From NCBI GenBank assembly GCA_031472005.1, contig PZJY01000001.1, forward strand, positions 682,001-746,000: DNA of 64,000 nt, written 5' to 3'. Shown piece by piece: positions 35,572 to 46,964 of this stretch (position 1 is its first letter; each line of letters opens with the position of its first letter). The notes beneath the pieces were generated by a model. That model worked only from the letters and a program-made list of their open reading frames with translations. It did no database searches and was not told the origin of the DNA. Made by a program: the position numbers and the translations under genes. This DNA is from Tetracladium setigerum (lineage: Eukaryota; Ascomycota; Leotiomycetes; Helotiales).

Positions 35572-38225
35572 TTGAGAAGCGAAACAGTTGGAAAGAAATT
35601 CGGGAATCATGTTGTGCTAGGAACGTGGGAAGGCCAACAGAAAGCTGGGAGCTGCGGATTCTAGGGTGGGTGACAAAATAGTAGGCGGCTATTGATCCGA
35701 GGACAATAAAACTAATGTGTAATTTTTTGAATAATACACAATCTTCGTCAATCATTACTATCGCTCCTGAGCTGGTGAATTCCTGCCTCAATACTCTGCT
35801 CTCTGAATCCTTCGTACTTGTTGTGTTCCTACTCACTTCTTCCGTCAAAATCGCCATCCCGCGGAAACGGCTCCAACTTCGGATACATCTATCCGCCTGT
35901 ACGGCTTTCATGAGCGAAGAGTTCCTAAGACCACGGCATTTTGAAGGAACTCAAAGTGACCAACTTGAACTTTCTTGCACTTCGGGTCGATGTTTGCCAC
36001 GGCTCACAGGGCCAAGTCAAACTGCTCAACAAAACTCTCAGTATTTCGTTCACTTGAACTATCATTGATGACACTTACTATCAGACTTGATATCTCTTAG
36101 TTATTTGTAGAGTACACAGCCCAGGCTGTCAAAAGAGCCAATGTTACAACTGAGGATCCTCTTCCCCACATATACCCACCATTCCCCAACCTTTTCAAGT
36201 GAGATTATTCTCAATTGAGAAATACATGCGATTGATTAGCAGCCGCACGTCACTAGTAAACAGGTACCAATGCACGTCCATGCGGCGCTTTGATGGACAA
36301 AGACCTCTCGACTGGGTCGATGCAGAATGGGCCCGTAGTCCCGTACTATGGATGTACCACTACACTTAAAGTTCAGATCGAAAAACGTTTCTAAATCTCA
36401 ACAGTAGCGAAAAGTGTACTGTTTTCTCTCGTATTCCGTTTCTGGGTTGATAGGCGAAGGCATTACGGAAGGAACTGTGACAAAAAGGTACAGCGATCTT
36501 TCAACCTATCGTATCTCGTTTCCAGATTGATGTGTGAATGATGTTATGAGGAAACACTGATGGAACTGTGACGGATAGGTTTGAATCCTCTTTTGGTACG
36601 TTCTTGTTTGATGGTAGTTCGACATATTTGATCAAAAGTTGAAGGGTAAGTTAAGAGATCTGATGAACTGGAGGTTCATGAGAAGTGGAGAGAGGTCTTG
36701 TGTTGACATTATTGTTGAGTAGAATAGGACTGTTCCAAGCAATAATGTTGAGACCCACGACTTCTTGTTCTGAATTCGCGATTGGGCTTCGGGAAGTTGC
36801 CTATTTGGAGATCACACTCTTCGGCGAGCTCCTTCTTCGGCGATCAAAGCAATTGTGGCGATTATGAGAACAGGCCGTTTTCCCAAAGGGTAGAGGATGT
36901 AGTTATGGAACCTCACATTCTGAGTGTCATAGAACTTATAATACTATACAACACTTTTTGATAAGTTCTAAGTTTCTCGATCACAAACAATGTCTTGATA
37001 AGACTGGTTGATATTCTTACAACTTCGTGACGAGAATGCCCTTTATGATCTTGTCAGCATTCCCAATTTCTTCCTTAGCAACCCAACAACCCAGCTTTGC
37101 AACGACTTTGACATCTACCAGCAGATACCCCCTGCATCTCCGTGCATGCATATCAATTCGCTTGTCTAAAGACCGTTGTTCCGTGAACGCGGCAGCAAAG
37201 CTAAATCCCAGATCGCGACTGTTTCAACCCTCAACTCTATTTGTACTCTTTGACCACCACCCCACGATATCTGGTCACAGTTGCCAAAACAGCCGCTTTT
37301 GAAGCATGGCCTAGCCACTATTTGGGATAGAGAAACCCGGTGGGATTACAGGATGGCCCCACCGGCTCTGTGATCCCCCGCCGAGACTGCTTCGGACAAT
37401 TTATACTTCGGTGCCTGTGTTTTGTTGTCGCTTCACGAGTAGAAAGGTGACATCATCAACATCTCGCCGTGCTGGCTCACATGCATTCTATTCAATGAAA
37501 CAGGTATCATTACTTTAACATTGCTCTAAGTTGCGGCCAATTGTGAAGTTCACAGCCGGCCTTGCACTCCATTGTTGAGAGAATACGCTTCGAGGACTCC
37601 TCTAGATCTGGAAAAGTTCCGCGTGTAACCCCCAAACGGGAAGAATCCACGAGTGCTTGATTGAGTAAAGGAAATGTTCTAGATTCTGAATATCCCGAGA
37701 TACAAGCCTTGATCTTCACGTCTGTGCTTGCGACGGTATTCATTTTTCCGCGTTGGGATCCTGCCTGTTGCCAAGTAACCATTAGATAACTTACCCCATA
37801 CCCACCAGACCACCAGAATTGGAATCTCCCAAGCTCCGGATGTATCAAAGCTCTGATAGTGATCCAGATGAACTCTTTGCCTGTGCTTAAAGCCGAGAAA
37901 TGCTCTAGGTCGGCGAGGGAGGTTCGTTTTTCGTGTTTCCAAACACGGAATCTAACGGGTATTTCCCTGACCAGAAAAAAAACTTTGTTCGAATGCGAGA
38001 GGCAGATTCCATAAGTTGCATTTCATATACTTATAAGGTTTTGTTTCCCCCATGTTGTTCATATCAATTTTCCTTGCTGATAACTGATCAAAATTCTCTT
38101 TCCTTTGTTAATAATCCGAGTCCCCCCCTGTTTGCACAGGTACCAAGTCTCTGGTCACACAGGTCGACACGCGAATATATCCATGAGCGGAAACCGGGAG
38201 GGAGAGCCTTCACTCAAGCTGTGCT
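35572..38225. other. intergenic region, no certain gene
   Basis: 2.6 kb. It holds a degenerate tandem repeat (reported separately) and a small hairpin near 37338-37368 (CCGGTGGG/CCCCACCGG). On the minus strand, 37510-37942 has a frame with somewhat protein-like composition (IWITIRALIHPELGRFQFWW) but no start or domain; it may be a gene remnant. Confidence 0.4.
36426..36580. repeat. degenerate tandem repeat, two copies
   Basis: Two imperfect copies, 36426-36489 and 36506-36580, share blocks like TCGTAT, CGTTTC, GATTGAT and GGAACTGTGAC followed by AGGT. Divergence suggests an old duplication. Confidence 0.6.
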
Positions 38226-39447
38226 ATGTCTAACGGGTCTGGGGACACTGTCTTCCCATCCGCCGACATTCAAACAACAGTCCTCGTCTCGATTGCACTT
38301 TACAACACCGCTGAGTTATTTGTTATAATCTTTTCCACATTCAAAATCTTCCGAGGATGTTATTTCTGGAGCTTTGTCGCTTCGACGATTGGGATTTTGA
38401 TATATGTCATCGGTGTGATGATTAGGGTGTTCGTTCTCTCGCCAATCCACAGGAACCTCCCATCGTACATGACTGTTATTATCGTGGGATGGATTTTCAT
38501 GGTGACGGGACAGGCGATGGTGCTCTGGTCTCGACTTCATTATGTCGTCAAGAACATCTCGACTGTACGTATGATCCTGGCTATGATCATTGTAAATGGA
38601 ACGATTGGACACATTCCAACCATTGCTCTAGTATACGGAGGTAAGATGTGTCCTTCCCTTCCTTCAATCAAAAGCTAATTCAGTTATGTTTACAGCTATA
38701 TCCGGAAATCCAGTCGTCTATGTCGGACCACTTTTATTCTACGAGAAGGTCCAGGTCACCATCTTCTTCATCCAATCCGCTTTGATTTCTGGCCTCTACA
38801 TCTTCCACTCAATCAAACTCCTCCGCGAGGATAATGGCGTGCACACACCCAAATTCATCACCGTCTTTAGACGCCTCATTCTTATCAACGTGGCCCTCAT
38901 CATCATCGACCTCAGTGTTCTTGGCGTTGAATGGTCAGGTCACCACAAACTATCCGCAGTCTACAAACCCGTCGCCTATAGCATCAAGCTGAAACTTGAA
39001 TACGACATCTTTAACGCCCTCGACGCCGAACTACTTCCACAGCGTCCCGTCCTGTCTGTGGATGAAATGTCCCTGCATCGCAGGAGCACCAATGGTCACC
39101 CATTCAACACAAATCTTGGCGCCTTTTACGGACGCACAAACATCATCGACAGCAATGGAATTGAGCAGTGCGATAAATTTGTCGAAGCAAATCCGGGCCT
39201 GTGTCCGCTTGCAAATGTTGCCTATCCAGCTGGAGAGGCTTTGAGAAGCCACTTGAATGATGCTGCGACGTTGGTTACAACGGAGGTGTCAAGTGTGCAG
39301 CGGTGGGCGGACAATGTGTCCGAGGAGGATGATTTAGAAAGTTTCTATTCGAGGTCGAGGAGGGCGACGACGAATGATGTGAGATTGGCGAGGGAAATCC
39401 TGGTGGGCTTGTCGCCGGCCCCGAGGAGTAGGATGGGTTCTGTTTGA
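38226..39447 (+). CDS. multi-pass membrane protein (DUF7703-like)
   Basis: Two exons, 38226-38640 and 38696-39447, joined in phase 1 by a 55-base intron (GTAAGA...GCTAATT...TACAG). They encode 388 residues from ATG 38226. About seven hydrophobic segments follow one another: VLVSIALYNTAELFVIIF, FWSFVASTIGILIYVIGVM, MTVIIVGWIFMVTGQAMVLW, MILAMIIVNGTIGHI, VTIFFIQSALISGLYIF and LILINVALIIIDLSVLG are clear. A cytosolic-looking tail of about 120 residues follows with RRST and EEDDLESFYSRSRR. The layout resembles the fungal seven-helix family catalogued as DUF7703, whose function is unknown; receptor-like roles are speculation. The gene is intact. Confidence 0.75.
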
Positions 39448-39564
39448 ATTTTTTTATGCAAAAGATCGTTAAGATTTGTATAGAGCATATTGCATAGTGT
39501 GTCATAGAGCGTGCTTAAATGATTAATGAATACCAAACTTTACATGAGATTCGCACTTGGAAAA

Positions 39565-39596
39565 TACGTGAAACTCAGAATACGTGAAACTCAGAA
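39565..39596. repeat. 16-bp tandem duplication
   Basis: TACGTGAAACTCAGAA occurs twice head-to-tail, 120 bases before the fold-back repeat and just after the membrane-protein gene. Confidence 0.85.
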
Positions 39597-39666
39597 ATCC
39601 AGTGGCCTTCGGTGAGCGTCTCCTCAGAATATATTTAATCACGCTATTCTATATATCCTCTTGGCC

Positions 39667-39836
39667 GCCGCCCAGTCCGGGTATTGAAAATACGCATTTG
39701 CAAAGTTCTCAGTCTACCTGTAGGGTTAGCATGGTGACGGAGCACTGACGAACTTTTCAGTCCAACCCTGCCATCTCTTGAGATAGACTGAGAAGTTCGC
39801 AAATGCGTATTTTGAAACTCCGGGCTGGGCAGTGCC
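39667..39836. repeat. fold-back inverted repeat (MITE-like)
   Basis: The left arm (about 39667-39715) and right arm (about 39784-39834) are near-perfect inverted copies of about 50 bases. For example, AATACGCATTTGCAAAGTTC on the left faces GAACTTCTCAG-type sequence on the other strand, and CCCAGTCCGGGTAT faces the GCCCAGCCCGGAGT complement. Within the 66-base loop, AGGGTTAG and CCAACCCT can also pair. No coding sequence is inside. It may be a small non-autonomous element or a hairpin transcript; no target-site duplication was confirmed. Confidence 0.7.
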
Positions 39837-40052
39837 TAAGGGATAGTTCTTTGTATACCTATCTGTTCTCTCCCTGCAATTATCATTATTCCAGCAATTC
39901 GAGATCGTGAAGGAAAAGACTTGTGAGTTTTCCCAAGAACGTTCAAGAAATTCGTGCATTGATTGCTGCAAACCATAGAAATCAGCCTGGTTGAATCTAA
40001 TCTAGGTGTTTGGCGCAGTATGTTGCGCCCCTACAGCCTCCAACGCTTCATA

Positions 40053-41938
40053 TCAAAACCTTAGCACAAGATTGCAGATTTCATCCCAAATTCGCCTCCG
40101 ATTTTGCAACCCTTTAAGCTCCTCCCAATTTACCGTAATCGCTCGATATATCTCATACCAATTTGTTCTCGTCCTGGGTAGCCGATCGTACGGTACCACT
40201 CTGGACAACGGCTCGAAAGCAGGTTCTGCAGCTACCCAGTCATCATACATTTCAGGCATTTCTCTTTTTATAATGCCGCGACAGTGTTCGAGATCTTCTT
40301 CATATCGGACTCGCGCCTTTTCGTGTGCCAAGAGTTCTACCTTTGTCGTCTTTGCCCAAAAGGCTGGCGCTTCGTCGGTCCAAACTTCCCAGAGCCAAGG
40401 CATTTCGTTCCGAATGAGATGATAGAAAAAGCTCACAGGAAGTTGTTCAAATTCTCGAGATACCAGTCGGAGTGTGGCGATGTCTTTTGGTGGAAGATAC
40501 GAAAGGATCATGTGCGACAGCTCTGATGGAAGAAGACTGAACGGGTCGTGGGTCACTCTTCGATTTGGCTGGTTTCTTGGTTGAAATACCCCAGAGTGCG
40601 GGTCAATCTCTTTGTCACTTATGGCGGATTTGAATATTTTAGAGAGAGAAGGAACGAATACCGGATTCGCAACCAACCATTCGGTTCCTACCTTCGAGGA
40701 ATTAGATGATGGGCAAAGACAATAGACTGAAGAGGAATTCCACCTGAAGATGTGGTACATTATTGCATCTGTTCAAGAAACTTCTAGGCTAATTCCAAGC
40801 TTACAAGAAGCATAAATTTGACATAAATCAGGACTTACTTGATGTATCCACCATTGCTCTTTGCAGGCGTTGACAGCAGGATGCGGAGAAAGACCATGTG
40901 CGCCGTTGTACCACCATTTCGCTAGTCGCTGTATCTCAACTTTGCCCCATTTCTGTCTGGATATATGTTTATAAACTTCAAAGCAAGTGGGATGAAAAGG
41001 CAATGCAGTCTCACTCTGCCAAACAAAAGGTCAGCAAGGAAGATTTGTTTGCACTCGAGTGTCTTACACCATAAGCATAGGTATACTGATCCTCTGGCTC
41101 AATCTCATCTGCATCATGACGAACAGGGAATACATGGGGCGGGTTTTCATCTCGCGAAGGCATGTCAGTACCGAGACCCGTGAGAAAGAAATCGCTCTCA
41201 ATCTCAAAGTCCTCGTCATCCTCCATCGGTACCCAGCTGCGGCGTTTCTTCATTAAGCATTGGAATGATTTACATCCTTCCATCTGCTCAAGTGATATTC
41301 GGTGACCACTGTAACCTAATTTGGCAGTGCAGTCCGGTCCCGCAATATGTTCGAGCCAATTCCAGTTCTTTGAATAGTTTCTACGCTCGCTTTCAGACAA
41401 AGATTCTTGCTCAATCGGAAGCGGTGTCGCTTTGAGTGGTCGAGTCCTTGGGGGGAGGGCTTTCAGGAATGTCTCGTACAGGGCATCACTCTCATCTTGA
41501 GTGCTGTCAGATGGGAACATTTGATCCTCCACAATAGAGTCAATGAGATCATCGTCCGACTCATATTCGTACTCTTCTTCTTCTTCACTGTCGGTCTCGT
41601 ACGCGTACGAAGTATCATCGTCATCGTCAGCGTCAATGCCGTGTTCATCAGGCGGAGGACCTATCATGACTGGAATGTACCAACACCCGTTGGTGGCCAC
41701 ACAATCGACGTAACCGTCACTTGCAAGAAAAGTGGTATCTTCGGGTTCGTCTATGCGACGAAGCCTGCCAATGTTGAAACTGACCCCACATAATGTGCAT
41801 CTTATCTAGAGGATTTGTCAGTCGCACATTGTGAACAAGGTCTCTTGGGAATTGCAAACTTCGGAGTATCCTATATTGACATTAGTGGAAATCCAACAAA
41901 CCGCCTAATTGACAGGGTTTGTAAACTTGCATACCCAT
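40053..41938 (-). CDS. F-box protein (fungal CGVSFNIGR family)
   Basis: Five minus-strand exons are proposed: 41938-41935 (only ATGG), 41870-41860 (11 bases), 41805-41068, 41015-40839 and 40691-40053, giving 522 residues. All junctions agree in phase. The first residues, MGYSEIRCTLCGVSFNIGR, match the usual start of this family, which supports the two tiny exons. Then come a CWYIPVMIGPP stretch, a strongly acidic segment, a SGHRISLEQMEGC block, LPFHPTCFEVYK, and WWIHQ spliced to VGTEWLVANPVFVP. The F-box is at about residues 358-400 (DPFSLLPSELSHMILSYLPP, RLVSREFEQLP). F-box proteins pass substrates to SCF ubiquitin ligases through Skp1; the target is unknown. The gene is intact. Exons 3-5 are firm; exons 1-2 are a good but unproven model. 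Confidence 0.83.
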
Positions 41939-42315
41939 TAAGACTGAGTATCTGACCGATTGAACAGACAACTACTTGAATTGAGCTTGTGTGCGGTTTT
42001 GAGCAGAAAGGATGGGGATGAGATGAAGTTGAAATTAGAAGGATGTAGCGCTTAGCGCCTAGGAATTTGCTTGGAATTGCTGGCAGTTTCTCTAGTCACG
42101 TGAGCTCTGACTACCTACCAATACGACAGGTGAGCTAAGAGTGAGTACCTATATGACAATAAAGACAGAAATAGCTATCAAGATTTGAGTTGTGTTGCGA
42201 TACCTAAGTAATAGTAACGCGCAAGGCCAGAAAGCGCTTGTAATGCATACCAGTCAAAAGATAAATTACTTACAACCACGAAACATCCACCAACAACCAG
42301 ATTTTGTTCACCAAT

Positions 42316-42531
42316 ATGGATATGAGTACATTGAAAAAACAATTTGCCATGCCAGAAGAGAATGGAAACATGAAAGAGTACAGAAATCCATACGTTCCAA
42401 TTACAGCAGGAAGTGGAGCGCCCGAAATAACATTGAAGCCAGGTGAGTTTACTCCAATTTTGAAAACTATGTCTTGCTCAAATACAAAGGGCAAGACGCT
42501 TGCAAAACAAAGATGCCTACAGTACATGTAA
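42316..42531 (+). CDS. possible very small gene
   Basis: ATG 42316 opens a 71-codon frame. Its first half is coding-like (FAMPEENGNMKEYRNPYVPI), and a perfect GTGAGT donor follows LKP at 42444, so it may be the first exon of a small spliced gene. It lies just beyond the 3' end of VTA1. No family is recognised and chance cannot be excluded. Confidence 0.2.
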   Translation: MDMSTLKKQFAMPEENGNMKEYRNPYVPITAGSGAPEITLKPGEFTPILKTMSCSNTKGKTLAKQRCLQYM

Positions 42532-42601
42532 AATAAAGAATTGTAGGCAGCGCTGGGTATTTTTTGCTGCAAAATAAAGTATTTACCACTCAAGCTCCTG
42601 C

Positions 42602-44109
42602 CTATTGCGCGCCCAAGGTTTGCAAAGCTGCCCTTAACTCCCTTACTGCGGTTTCCGCGTCCTCGAAATTCAAGGCTGATATTGCCCATCTTGCATGCTT
42701 TTGAGCTTTGGCGATTGCCATGTCATCTGTATTGAGCTGCTGGTTGGTGAGTGGTGCTTGTGCTACAACAGGTACTGCCACCGGTGCGGCTACGGGTGCT
42801 GGAGGGGGTATGTATTGTTGGGGAGGTGCCTGATAGACAGGTTGCTGGGGTTGGATCGGTGGAGGAGCAAAGTGCTGTACTTGAGGAGGAGGAGCATTAT
42901 GGGGAGGTGCTTGTCGATAGAAGTCTTGAGGTGGTGGAGCGGAAACTTCACTAACAGATGGCGGAGTGAAGGCTCCAAATCCAGGACTTGGCTGACCTGG
43001 CAGTCCTGAAGGATGATCAGGTAGACCAAGGTTAATGGTGTCATCTGCGGGAGCTGTTGGCAGGGTTGTCTCTGGAACGTCCCCGGTGAAAGTAGGAACC
43101 TCTGGAAAATATCCTCCTCCAACGGATCCATTTCTTTCGTTTGGAGAGCCTTCCAGAGGCGAGACATTATCATCTTGAACCGCTGTGTATGGGAATCCAT
43201 CTCTAGGATATGGTTCAAAGCCGGCAGGTTTCGCTGCAGGTGACCCACGAGCAGAGACTTGGGCGGACGGATGGAGTGATTGATCGATTGAAGACTGTCT
43301 TGCCATTCTTGCTTCAACCTTATCTTGCTCATCGGGAACTTCCTCCACATATGGCTGCTGTGGCCGTGAAGGTTGGCCTAGACTTTGAACTTCAGGGTCA
43401 TTCGGATCCAGCTCTGGCAACACCTCGGGCTCTGGCTCTTTCTTCGGGTTTGATTCGTTAGGATCCTTGCCTTCTTTCAAAGCTCGCACGATTCGCAGAG
43501 CGTTCCATTTAGCATATTTGATCTTCGCTTGCGTCTCTGCATCTGGAGCTGCCCAAATGTTGACCAGTTCGAGGAAGGTGGCAGCGGCCTGGAAGGTATC
43601 GGCGGTTTGTCTAGATGATTTGAGCCTCGTCCCTAGATCAAAAAAGAAGGCCAGTCCTACTTTGTAACTTTGTCTGCCTGCACAGCTCGGTCTGCGCGTT
43701 GAAATGTCTCCAAACCGAATTGTTCCACGTATGCTTGACCAGCTGTATCGTCGACAATGGCATCGTTTGTCGCATTCTCGGATTTAATCTGCGCAACGCC
43801 AGCTATCAGCACTTGCGACCCGAAGTAAAGGTGCTTGCAATCGTACCCTCTCAAGCTTGTCCATCAGATTTGTGGTGTAAGTAAGGGTTTCTTCATCGCC
43901 ACTGTGGAGGTCTCTGGCCAGGATTTGGTTGACTATCCAATATTCGCCTGCAACAAGTTGTTAGCTCTGGAGAAGGACGATGCGCCGATGTGCAGCTGCT
44001 ACTTACACCAGTATGCAACCACGGGTTTTACAGCCTCAAGTTGTGTTGCTCTCACGATGAATCTAGTCAGATCTGCCGCCCGTAACTTTGCTGGTATAGC
44101 TGATGCCAT
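42602..44109 (-). CDS. VTA1: vacuolar protein sorting protein Vta1 (LIP5)
   Basis: Four minus-strand exons: 44109-44007, 43947-43847, 43788-43661 and 43610-42602. The introns are 50-59 bases and all junctions are in frame, giving 446 residues. The N-terminal MIT-like Vta1 domain reads IPAKLRAADLTRFIVRATQL, VAYWCEYWIVNQIL, AYVEQFGLETFQRADRAVQA and TADTFQAAATFLELVNIW. A long proline/glutamine-rich linker follows. The C-terminal block AQKHARWAISALNFEDAETA then VRELRAALQTLG is the helix pair that binds and stimulates the Vps4 ATPase. Vta1 promotes disassembly of ESCRT-III on endosomes during multivesicular body sorting. The gene is intact. Confidence 0.92.
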
Positions 44110-45185
44110 GGTGGTGGTGATTGTCTTACTTCGTGTTGTGGAAGAGAAGACAAAGAGGTGAAGCTGAAGCTGTTCGTACGCTGATGACGCGAGGTTTGCG
44201 GGGTTCGAAGCTGGAAAGATAGAAGGTTACAGGGTTCTAACAGCCCACAAGCGCCACAGATTGACTGGAATCGTTTGTGAAGTGAATTGATTAATAAGCA
44301 CTTGGCAGAATTCCCCAGCCGATGGTAAACAAACACCCCGTCGCTGCCGTTCCTATTCACAAATATCACTAAAAAACAAAACAAATCCTCACTTAACTAT
44401 CAAAAAATTATCAACTTATTGCAGTAACAATAACATATCCACCAAAAAAAAAAATAAAAGAAAAAAAAAGGGGAGGGGCGGGGGGGGGAAATCACAAAAT
44501 GATAGAACCTTTTCCTGGAACTCTGGTGCCAAAAAAAAGAAAGAATTCTGGATATACCAGATGTGTTTCCAAAGATTTGATAGTTGGAGTATTTTGGGCA
44601 TTATCACGGTCATCTCTGGTAAAAGGCAAGAAATGAATTCTGTGGTAATCTGTCCCACTCCTACGCCGACATTGTTTGTTTGATTCTTTATACACCCTTT
44701 TTCTTGCGGCCTGATTTGCCGTAATTCACCTTGACAACCCTGACGCAGAAGTGAAGGATATCTGCAAGGAACTCACAAATTTCTAATATTCATCTTCAAG
44801 TTTTCGTATTTCATATCCTCATGTATTGAAGTCTTTAATTTCTTGTACTATAATCTCTGCATAATTATGCAATAATCAAATGGCCTGAGAAGGCGGATTG
44901 CTTCACAGCACTTCGCCCTTCATCCTCCATTCTCAAGCCTATCTTATATGTAAGAACCTAACTTTCATGATTATTTTACTTCTCAAAGTGGTTCTCCTCT
45001 CATCCCTTTACGTGAGAGAGTTCAATTTTTGTAAGTCCCTTCAGCGACTGCACCCACTGCAGTTCGACCAGGCACTTCCTTTCCTTTGACCCCCAACAGT
45101 ACGGTCTAATTTTATAAATTCACTTCAAAGCCCTTTTGCTATAATTTAAAAGAACAATAGTTTTTTAAGTTTTAGACATATAATT
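44110..45185. other. intergenic region with A-run and G-run
   Basis: About 1 kb. At 44446-44490 an A-rich run is followed directly by G-runs (GGGGAGGGGCGGGGGGGGG), which could form a G-quadruplex. Near 44967 a short frame MIILLLKVVLLSSLYVREF looks like a signal peptide and is followed by GTAAGT, but I could not splice it in frame to the next gene. Confidence 0.4.
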
Positions 45186-45901
45186 TAGACGAGTCGCCAA
45201 AATTAATTCGCCCGAACTAGAGGAGGCGAACCCACCCTTCACCTTACCAGTTCTAATCGGCTTCCAACTTCTCCGTCTCGAAGACAACGACGATGTATCT
45301 GCGTTGTCCAAGGTAAATTGCATCAGATTCTTATCTCAGTAATGTGAGTTATTACTAACAGCCTCAATCAGCGTCACAAAATCTGGCCACACCTGTCTCC
45401 CAGGCAAACTGGGGCTGGATCGGAGTGACTGGCAAGGGAATGCAGGCCACCTACCTTGCTCTCATTCGTTCCGGAGCCATAGTCTCAGTCAGAGGAAACT
45501 CTTGTTCGCGAGTGTCCTGTGCAAAGGATAGTAATATCATTCTTTTCAATCACGTAAGTTTGACTGATTCAACCACTCCTTCCACACACCTCTCAACCCC
45601 CCAAATCCCCATAAATTTCCATTTTGTGAAGTTAATTCTGTTCTAACGTCTATTGGGCTATAGAAAAATAAGCAGATACACCTTTCTTCTTGGTATGTTG
45701 CACGACAGGCAATTAAGATGCGTCAGTATTGCAGGGAGTATGGAAATCCTCAACCCTACTGGCTTGTGGGAGGTCAGGTTTTCAATGATTAGTCCAGTTT
45801 TCGATCGAATTCCTTGAATCACAATACAGTACTAGGCTAATTCTCAAATTCAAACGATAGACCAGAACTGGAATGTTATCGTGAATGCTGGCACATGCTA
45901 A
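45186..45901 (+). CDS. small secreted-type protein, related to its downstream neighbour; 5' end unresolved
   Basis: Coding exons run from about 45186 to 45312, then 45362-45553 and from 45709. The introns 45313-45361 and 45554-45708 have good sites in phase 0. The protein resembles the next gene: DVSALSK/SDLEK before an intron, NWGWIGV/WNWLGV, VRGNSCSRVSC/VGVGHCNVVAC, and GGQVF shortly before a splice point in the neighbour. Here the donor after GGQVF is missing and the frame hits TAG at 45790. A last exon matching the neighbour's end (NWNVIVNAGTC, stop 45899-45901) is still present. A GTCAGG donor at 45773 would join it in frame but drop GGQVF. No ATG or signal peptide could be joined at the 5' side. 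It may be a decaying paralogue or a gene with altered splicing. Family unknown. Confidence 0.5.
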
Positions 45902-46964
45902 ATTTTAAGGTACGGAGTCGAGGAGAGATTTCTAGATCGGGCTCACATCACTCAGCGTTGAAAAGCCTGGGGAAGAAAAATTGAGAGGGAGCGGGATTTT
46001 AAAATATCTATGATAGCATTTGAGTCGAACTGAAGAATTTCACTTGATCAGCAACTCCCGAAATATTGATCATTAAGTCGGATGCTAGAAAGTCGGGACC
46101 AATCCCTCGCTAGTGAAGTTGCACGTACGAAGACAGTCAACTGTAAACTTTGATCCTCAGTTTCTTCAGTTAACATTGAAATGAAACGAGTGATTTTAAC
46201 GTGATGAGTGATTTCCAATCATTGGTTGTGCTGATGAGTATCTCAACCTCTCCCTGGCACATTTGGCAACATGCTGGACGGTGACTTTTGAGCCGTGCCA
46301 ACATTCAGAGTTTGCAAATGAGGACCGTGAGGGTCCATGAGAATATGGAGAGAGCCGCGAACCCTTCACCCTACTGATAGATTGGACTTTGATTTTGTGG
46401 ATGTATCTGATCAAGATCTGTCGTGTTGGCTTCTGATTCATAAACTTTGGCTGCAAGGTAAAAGCGCAGAATCTGAAAATACGCTAATAACTTCACTTTC
46501 TTACTTTCTCGATACTGATTAACGAGAAACCCTCCCTCAAATTAATACGTTCGAATTAAGATATGTTGGAGTGGGGAGATATTTACTGGAAAAGAAGGGT
46601 GCTATGAAATTTCGTCATGCATTTGAAATGAGGTGAAATCCGACCTTGGTGTTTAGTGTTCGATTTTTTGAAAACCAAACTACTCTGCAAAACTCCAAAG
46701 ATGAATAGAAATTCAACTGATCTTAAACTGTAATTCAGTCTCTGAATCATCATGGTTCCGTGATGGCTGCGTGTGTGGAAGGGGCGATCTCACAATTTGT
46801 CCATAAAAGCAACCCTTCACCCTCCCCCCCCTCACATCTTTCCTTTCACTCAACCACTTCTCAACAATCATTCCAAGATCACTAACATCCCGAATCATCT
46901 TACTTTTACTCATTCTCATCATGATTACCATTCCTTACTCAATCAAACACAACCCAAAACAACA
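45902..46964. other. intergenic region, no gene seen
   Basis: About 1 kb with no convincing frame. The last 150 bases are a C/T-rich leader of the secreted-protein gene. Confidence 0.4.

Noticed and set aside
37510..37942. Minus-strand coding-like fragment (IWITIRALIHPELGRF)
   Set aside because: No start, no domain and no complete exon structure; kept only as a note on the intergenic region as a possible remnant.
44446..44490. A-run and G-run as a telomere-like or terminator signal
   Set aside because: No repeat unit is visible; it is simple low-complexity sequence.
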